64,000 nucleotides of DNA from Brevibacillus aydinogluensis (GTDB lineage Bacteria > Bacillota > Bacilli > Brevibacillales > Brevibacillaceae). The translations under genes were made by a program, and so were the position numbers. The notes under the pieces are model-generated. The model had not been told where the DNA came from and ran no database searches. It worked only from the letters and a program-made list of their open reading frames with translations. Location of the stretch: NCBI RefSeq assembly GCF_031954365.1, contig NZ_JAUSVZ010000001.1; one strand, written 5' to 3'. Below, one piece after another: positions 60,232 through 64,000 of this stretch (positions are counted from its first letter, which is position 1; each line of letters begins with the position of its first letter).

Positions 60232-61281
60232 ATGCAGGGGAAAAACAAACGTCTATACCTTGGAATCGCACTGCTGGTTGTCATTGTGTTGGGCTTTTGG
60301 AGCTATCGGTTGCTGGGGCCTATTGCACTGGCCGAAGGATACATGTACGAAGACAACAGCCGGATGGTGTACGCGAAGGCAACAGCGGAAAATGACCAGG
60401 TCAGCGTTGAAGTAACCTTGACCAAGCTGCTCGTCGAGGATACGATTCCGCGCTTGCAGACTGAGACAAGCGTCTGGACGGGCACGATGGAAAACAATAC
60501 GCTTACGCTTCAAGAAAAGACGACGAGCCAAAAGCTCCAGGCCAAGCTGAGAAGAGACGGACTGCTGTTCCAGGGGCCGCTTGCGCAAGGCGAGCCGGCA
60601 GAAATCTTGCTCGCGGCCAGCAACAAGCAGGTGTACGACGACAAGCTGGCGGTGTGGACGAAGAACGTCGAGCAGGAAGCTGCACAGAAGAAAAAAGAAG
60701 TGGAGGAGCAGCGGGCCAAGGAAGCAGCGCGCGTCGAGTTCGCCAAAAAGGTCGAGCGGACGGAGAGGCTTACGGCCGATATGCTGGAGAGCGCCCAATA
60801 TTTGCAGGAGATCCAGTTCGCAGAGGAGCTGCAGTTTTCCAAAGATCAGGTCGTCGAGCTGCAAGGACTTTTGGACGAGCTGACTGCATATGCGAAACAG
60901 CCTGGTCTGAGCAAAACGGACTACGACGTGATGGCCGGGACGCTTAACAACATGAAGGTGCTGGTCGACGGGATCAATGCCATGGACGGCACGATCGAGC
61001 AAAAGAAAAAGCGCATGCAAGACATAATTGCCGTGCTGGAGACGGATATGAAAGACGCGCAGGCGGTGTGGGAGGAAATCAAGGCGAGCGTGACAGATAT
61101 AGAGAAGCGGGAGAAAGCGTTGACGGAAGCGGTCAAGGCAGGCTCCGATGCGATCGCGCAGGCAAATGAGCGGCTCAGTGCACTGGGAAATGAGCAGGCT
61201 GGCGTCAAAGCCTCCGCAGACAAGCTCTACCGGCAGGCGGCAGCCGTGCTCGAACAGACGAGGGCCAAGTACGGCTTCTAG
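60232..61281 (+). CDS. Membrane-anchored coiled-coil protein of unknown function
   Basis: 349 residues. A basic start (MQGKNKRLYLG), one membrane helix at about 8-24, an outside beta-rich part at 30-140, then long coiled coil at about 145-180 (EQEAAQKKKEVEEQRAKEAA) and 255-320 (EQKKKRMQDIIAVLETDMKD and following). GAGGGG lies 8 bases before ATG 60232; earlier in-frame starts (60217, 60148) are weaker. No enzyme motif is seen. It stands between a transferred-looking gene and cysK and has its own terminator. Confidence 0.75.
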   Translation: MQGKNKRLYLGIALLVVIVLGFWSYRLLGPIALAEGYMYEDNSRMVYAKATAENDQVSVEVTLTKLLVEDTIPRLQTETSVWTGTMENNTLTLQEKTTSQKLQAKLRRDGLLFQGPLAQGEPAEILLAASNKQVYDDKLAVWTKNVEQEAAQKKKEVEEQRAKEAARVEFAKKVERTERLTADMLESAQYLQEIQFAEELQFSKDQVVELQGLLDELTAYAKQPGLSKTDYDVMAGTLNNMKVLVDGINAMDGTIEQKKKRMQDIIAVLETDMKDAQAVWEEIKASVTDIEKREKALTEAVKAGSDAIAQANERLSALGNEQAGVKASADKLYRQAAAVLEQTRAKYGF

Positions 61282-61298
61282 TACAGATAGTCGAATGG

Positions 61299-61350
61299 AA
61301 AAAAGCTCAGCTTTCCGACGGCTCGATGCAGCGGAAGGCTGGGCTTTTTT
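61299..61350 (+). terminator. Terminator of the coiled-coil gene
   Basis: AAAAAAGC-T-CAGC and GCTG-G-GCTTTTTT with CTTTCCG/CGGAAGG inside; one T.G mismatch. Confidence 0.78.
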
Positions 61351-61420
61351 GCAAACTAGAGTCAACCAGACGGTGATCCGGTAAAAAGCAAACTGTGATT
61401 TTGTTATTTTCAGATCGGTT

Positions 61421-61449
61421 TTGTTGTATTATCCTTAAACGTATACATT
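61421..61449 (+). promoter_or_regulatory. Sigma-A promoter of cysK
   Basis: TTGTTG, 17-bp spacer, TACATT, 30 bp before the start codon. No S-box or T-box is seen in the short leader. Confidence 0.55.
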
Positions 61450-61479
61450 CGCCTTTGTAGCTTGATCGGGAGGTTTTTT

Positions 61480-62397
61480 ATGAGAGTCTATGAAAGTATT
61501 ACAGAGCTGATCGGAAATACGCCTCTCGTTCGCCTGAACCGGATCGTCCCGGAAGGAGCGGCAGAGGTTTGGGTGAAGCTGGAAAAATTTAACCCGTCCG
61601 GAAGCGTCAAGGACCGCGCGGCGTACAATATGATCGCGGCCGCGGAGGCGGAAGGACTGATTCGGCCGGGGGACACGATCATCGAGCCGACCAGCGGCAA
61701 CACGGGGATCGGCCTGGCGATGAACGCTGCGGCCAAAGGATACCGGGCGATACTGGTCATGCCGGACAACATGTCCAAGGAGCGGATCAACCTGTTGAAG
61801 GCGTATGGCGCCGAGGTGGTGCTGACGCCGAGCGAGCAGCGCATGCCGGGGGCGATCGCCAAGGCGCTGGAGCTGCAAAAGGAGATTCCAGGCAGCTTCA
61901 TCCCACAGCAGTTTGAAAACAAGGCGAACCCCGATATCCACCGGGTCACGACTGCCCGCGAAATTTTAGAGCAGACGAACGGACAGCTCGATGCCTTTGT
62001 CGCAACCGCGGGCACAGGCGGAACGATCACGGGGACGGGCGAAGCCTTGCGCGAGCAGCTGCCGGAGCTGTACATCGCTGTCGTCGAGCCAAAAGGCTCC
62101 CCCGTCCTGTCCGGCGGCAAGCCTGGACCGCACAAGCTGGTCGGGACCAGTCCGGGCTTCATCCCGCGCATTTTGAATACGGACATCTACAATGAGATCA
62201 TCCAGATTGCAGACGAGGACGCGCTGGACTGCATGCGCAAGCTCGCCGCGCTGGAGGGGATTTTGGTAGGCCCGTCGTCAGGAGCATCGGTGTACGCCGC
62301 CATCACGATTGCCAAACGGCTTGGAGCAGGCAAGAGGGTCGTCTGCATCGCGCCGGATACGGGCGAACGGTATCTGAGCATGAACTTTTTTGAATAA
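61480..62397 (+). CDS. cysK: Cysteine synthase (O-acetylserine sulfhydrylase)
   Basis: 305 residues, fold type II PLP enzyme. NTPLVRLNRI near 13; the PLP-Lys lies in NPSGSVKDRAA near 43; the substrate loop EPTSGNTGIGLA is near 68, and the phosphate loop ATAGTGGTITGTG near 172. It makes cysteine from O-acetylserine and sulfide. ATG 61480 has GGGAGG 7 bases upstream; an ATG 18 bases earlier lacks one. It is a single-gene transcript. A second cysteine synthase, usual in Bacillales, may exist elsewhere. Confidence 0.9.
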   Translation: MRVYESITELIGNTPLVRLNRIVPEGAAEVWVKLEKFNPSGSVKDRAAYNMIAAAEAEGLIRPGDTIIEPTSGNTGIGLAMNAAAKGYRAILVMPDNMSKERINLLKAYGAEVVLTPSEQRMPGAIAKALELQKEIPGSFIPQQFENKANPDIHRVTTAREILEQTNGQLDAFVATAGTGGTITGTGEALREQLPELYIAVVEPKGSPVLSGGKPGPHKLVGTSPGFIPRILNTDIYNEIIQIADEDALDCMRKLAALEGILVGPSSGASVYAAITIAKRLGAGKRVVCIAPDTGERYLSMNFFE

Positions 62398-62401
62398 GGG
62401 G

Positions 62402-62444
62402 CATGTTAATGAGGCCGTCCTGTAGGGGACGGCTCATTAACATG
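62402..62444. repeat. Long inverted repeat directly after cysK
   Basis: CATGTTAATGAG-g-CCGTCC (62402-62420) and GGACGGCTCATTAACATG (62427-62444) form an 18-bp stem with one bulged G and a 6-nt loop, 5 bp after the cysK stop. There is no T-run. It may act as the cysK transcript end, or be the trace of a small mobile repeat. Confidence 0.6.
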
Positions 62445-62505
62445 TTAGAGAGTTTCGACGGAATCTTGCAAAAGTTGCACGATCTGATGGGGAAAAGAAT
62501 CGTGC

Positions 62506-62534
62506 TTTACCCCAAGAAAACGGTTACTTATAAT
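62506..62534 (+). promoter_or_regulatory. Sigma-A promoter of the PRD regulator gene
   Basis: TTTACC, 17-bp spacer, perfect TATAAT at 62529-62534. The start is near 62541, about 41 nt before the gene. Confidence 0.65.
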
Positions 62535-62581
62535 GAGACTCAACCAACGCTGACAAGATTCGACGGGAAGGGGGAGGTAAG

Positions 62582-64000
62582 GTGCAGTTGACCTCGCGTT
62601 CCCGCGCGCTCCTGAAAGTGCTGCTGGACAGCACACGGCCGATGAAAATCCGGGAAGCGGCGCGCGATTTTCGCGTCAGCGAGCGGACGATCAAGTACGA
62701 TCTGGAAGCGATCCGCACGTGGTTGAAGGAGCGCCACGTCACCCTGCACTCCCAGCCGAACAAGGGCATCTGGATCAGCGAAAACGAGGAAAAGCGGGCC
62801 CGCCTGCGCCGGCACCTGGAGGGATGGGGTCGGAGCGATTGGGTCCTGCATCAGAAGGAACGGGCCAAGCACCTGGCGCTCATGCTGCTGCTCGCCGACG
62901 GGTACGTGCGGCTGAACGATCTGGCGGACCGGATGGCGGTCAGCCGCAATACGGTGATATCCGACCTCAGAGAAGCGGAGAGCTTTCTCGCAGGGTGGGG
63001 GCTGGAGTTGATCAGCAGGCCGCGCTATGGAGTCAGAATATTCGGAGAAGAGCGGTCGGTGCGCTTTGCCCTGGAGTGTCTCCTGCACGATCTCCTGGAA
63101 GGCGACGAGATGTTCCGGCTGGTGCAGCGGGTACAGGGAGGCGCGGCGGACATCGCTGCTGCTGCCGATGAAGCAGGCCCCCTCGTGGAACAGCGGCTGC
63201 TCGGCGAAGAGGAGATTCGCCTGATCGATCAGGCGGTGCGGGAGCTGATGGCGCAGTTGTCGTTTGCCGTGACGGACCGGACGCTGATCAGCCTGCACAT
63301 CCGGCTGTGCATACTCGTGCACAGGGTACAAAAGGGGAAAGTCCTGACTGCCGATGAAACAACCATTCAAACCGCGCAAGGATGGAGCGGCTACCCCTTG
63401 TTCGCGCAGACGGCCAACCGGCTGTTTGCTGCCTTGCGACTGATGGTCACACCCGACGAGCTGGCGTACGGCTGCCTCCCCCTGCTGGGGGTGGATTACC
63501 CCTTGACGGCTGTGCACGGCAGCAGCCCGGCTCCCGACATCTACGACGTCACCATCCGGCTGACGGAAGCGGTCAGCCAGGCGATGCAGGTGCCGTTTGA
63601 CGACGATCCCGAGCTGCACGAGCACCTGTTTGCCCACCTGACTGACAGGATCATGCGCTACCTGCAGGGGGTGCTGTACCCCAATCCCCTAACCAGCGAA
63701 ATCTGCCGCTCGTATCCGCGGATGTTCGCCGCGGTCAAGCGGGCATGCCAGGACGTGCTCTGGCCGAGCGGCATCTGTCTGCTCGACGCGGACATCGCTT
63801 ATATCGTGCTGCACTTTCAGGCCGCCTGGGACCGCTGGATGGAGCAGAAAAAGGTGAATGTGCTGGTCGTGTGCGGTACTGGACGGGGCACGGCCCGGTT
63901 CCTGAAAACCCAGTTGGAGGCGGAACTGAAAGGGCTGCGCGTCGTCGGCCTGTGCGGCAGTCTGGAGGTGGAGAAATACCTGGCCAGCCGCAAAGTGGAC
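62582..64000 (+). CDS. PTS-type transcription regulator with two PRDs and an EIIB-like domain (3' end outside window)
   Basis: 473 codons are visible and the frame is open at the edge. Two N-terminal helix-turn-helix units (IREAARDFRVSERTIKYDLE near 24; LNDLADRMAVSRNTVISDLR near 113), PRD1 at about 210-270 (ISLHIRLCILVHRV), PRD2 at about 320-400 (ELHEHLFAHLTDRI) with the His pairs that take phosphate, then an EIIB-like start VNVLVVCGTGRGTA near 429 with a Cys. This order is that of MtlR/LicR/ManR activators; an EIIA-like domain may follow. GTG 62582 lies behind GGGGGAGG. It presumably controls PTS genes just beyond the window. Confidence 0.87.
   Translation, partial: MQLTSRSRALLKVLLDSTRPMKIREAARDFRVSERTIKYDLEAIRTWLKERHVTLHSQPNKGIWISENEEKRARLRRHLEGWGRSDWVLHQKERAKHLALMLLLADGYVRLNDLADRMAVSRNTVISDLREAESFLAGWGLELISRPRYGVRIFGEERSVRFALECLLHDLLEGDEMFRLVQRVQGGAADIAAAADEAGPLVEQRLLGEEEIRLIDQAVRELMAQLSFAVTDRTLISLHIRLCILVHRVQKGKVLTADETTIQTAQGWSGYPLFAQTANRLFAALRLMVTPDELAYGCLPLLGVDYPLTAVHGSSPAPDIYDVTIRLTEAVSQAMQVPFDDDPELHEHLFAHLTDRIMRYLQGVLYPNPLTSEICRSYPRMFAAVKRACQDVLWPSGICLLDADIAYIVLHFQAAWDRWMEQKKVNVLVVCGTGRGTARFLKTQLEAELKGLRVVGLCGSLEVEKYLASRKVD

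Noticed and set aside
62442..62591. A 49-codon plus-strand frame between cysK and the PRD regulator
   Set aside because: No ribosome binding site, it starts in the arm of the inverted repeat, and it contains the promoter of the next gene.
1..64000. Search for CRISPR arrays, tRNA and rRNA genes, transposases and phage genes
   Set aside because: No regularly spaced repeats, no clover-leaf tRNA motifs such as GGTTCGAATCC, no rRNA-like blocks and no transposase or integrase motifs were recognised by eye.

Overview
The window looks like chromosome from an endospore-forming, GC-rich (roughly 58-60 % by eye) member of the Bacillales, most like Brevibacillus or a close relative. This rests on the sporulation regulator GerE with a sigma-K-type promoter, a SpoVB-family flippase, Bacillus-type gene order (lcfA-fadR-fadB-etfB-etfA, trxA, uvrC, lysC, yslB, sdhCAB, gerE), a lysine riboswitch on lysC and AAGGAGG-type ribosome binding sites. 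The genus is inferred. I saw no rRNA, tRNA, CRISPR array, prophage or intact insertion sequence. The first gene (mutS2) and the last (a PRD regulator) run off the edges.

Layout. 1-3.2 kb: end of mutS2, a DUF350 membrane protein, a 2Fe-2S ferredoxin, a possible 25-residue membrane peptide and a WecC-like nucleotide-sugar dehydrogenase. 3.4-8.3 kb: a citrate-type module (CitMHS transporter with a cre site at its promoter, CitA/DcuS-type kinase, response regulator, AbrB-family membrane protein). 8.3-9.1 kb: DppA D-aminopeptidase. 9.4-23.8 kb: a surface-polysaccharide region with two GT4 glycosyltransferases, an O-antigen-ligase/FG-GAP/lipoprotein operon, MurJ- and SpoVB-type flippases, a PaaK-like ligase, a methyltransferase and the pyruvyl transferase CsaB. 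24-27.4 kb: PrmA-like methyltransferase, thiolase and an LCP protein. 27.5-32.8 kb: fatty-acid degradation (lcfA, fadR with its operator, fadB, etfBA). 33-38.4 kb: a small coiled-coil gene, trxA, uvrC, an Asp/Glu racemase, and lysC behind an L-box. 38.5-42.6 kb: yslB and sdhCAB. 42.6-44.7 kb: a MarR regulator with an MFS exporter. 44.9-52.1 kb: a large secreted S8 protease, a hypothetical gene, cheX, two ABC permeases without a local ATPase, and gerE. 52.3-58.9 kb: a sigma-54 module (activator, gabT, aldehyde dehydrogenase, divergent permease). 59-64 kb: an AT-richer hypothetical gene, a membrane-anchored coiled-coil protein, a cysteine synthase and a PRD/EIIB regulator.

The clearest regulatory story is the GABA-type module. 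Both gabT and the distant, oppositely oriented permease gene have -24/-12 elements (TGGCAC-N5-TTGCA and TGGTAT-N5-TTGCA). Upstream of each lie copies of the same inverted repeat ATTCATTTTTGAAT, spaced 21 bp, and the adjacent gene encodes a PAS/AAA+/HTH enhancer-binding protein. Other readable circuits are a FadR operator at the fadR promoter, a separate 16-bp palindrome at fadB, a CcpA cre over the citM start region, a lysine riboswitch ending in a terminator, an internal start for the aspartokinase beta subunit, and a sigma-K promoter for gerE.

The least explained DNA is a roughly 290-nt structured leader of the minus-strand glycosyltransferase at 10.5-10.8 kb, and a 680-bp gene-free stretch at 12.2-12.9 kb that holds a minus-strand terminator with no gene immediately in front of it.
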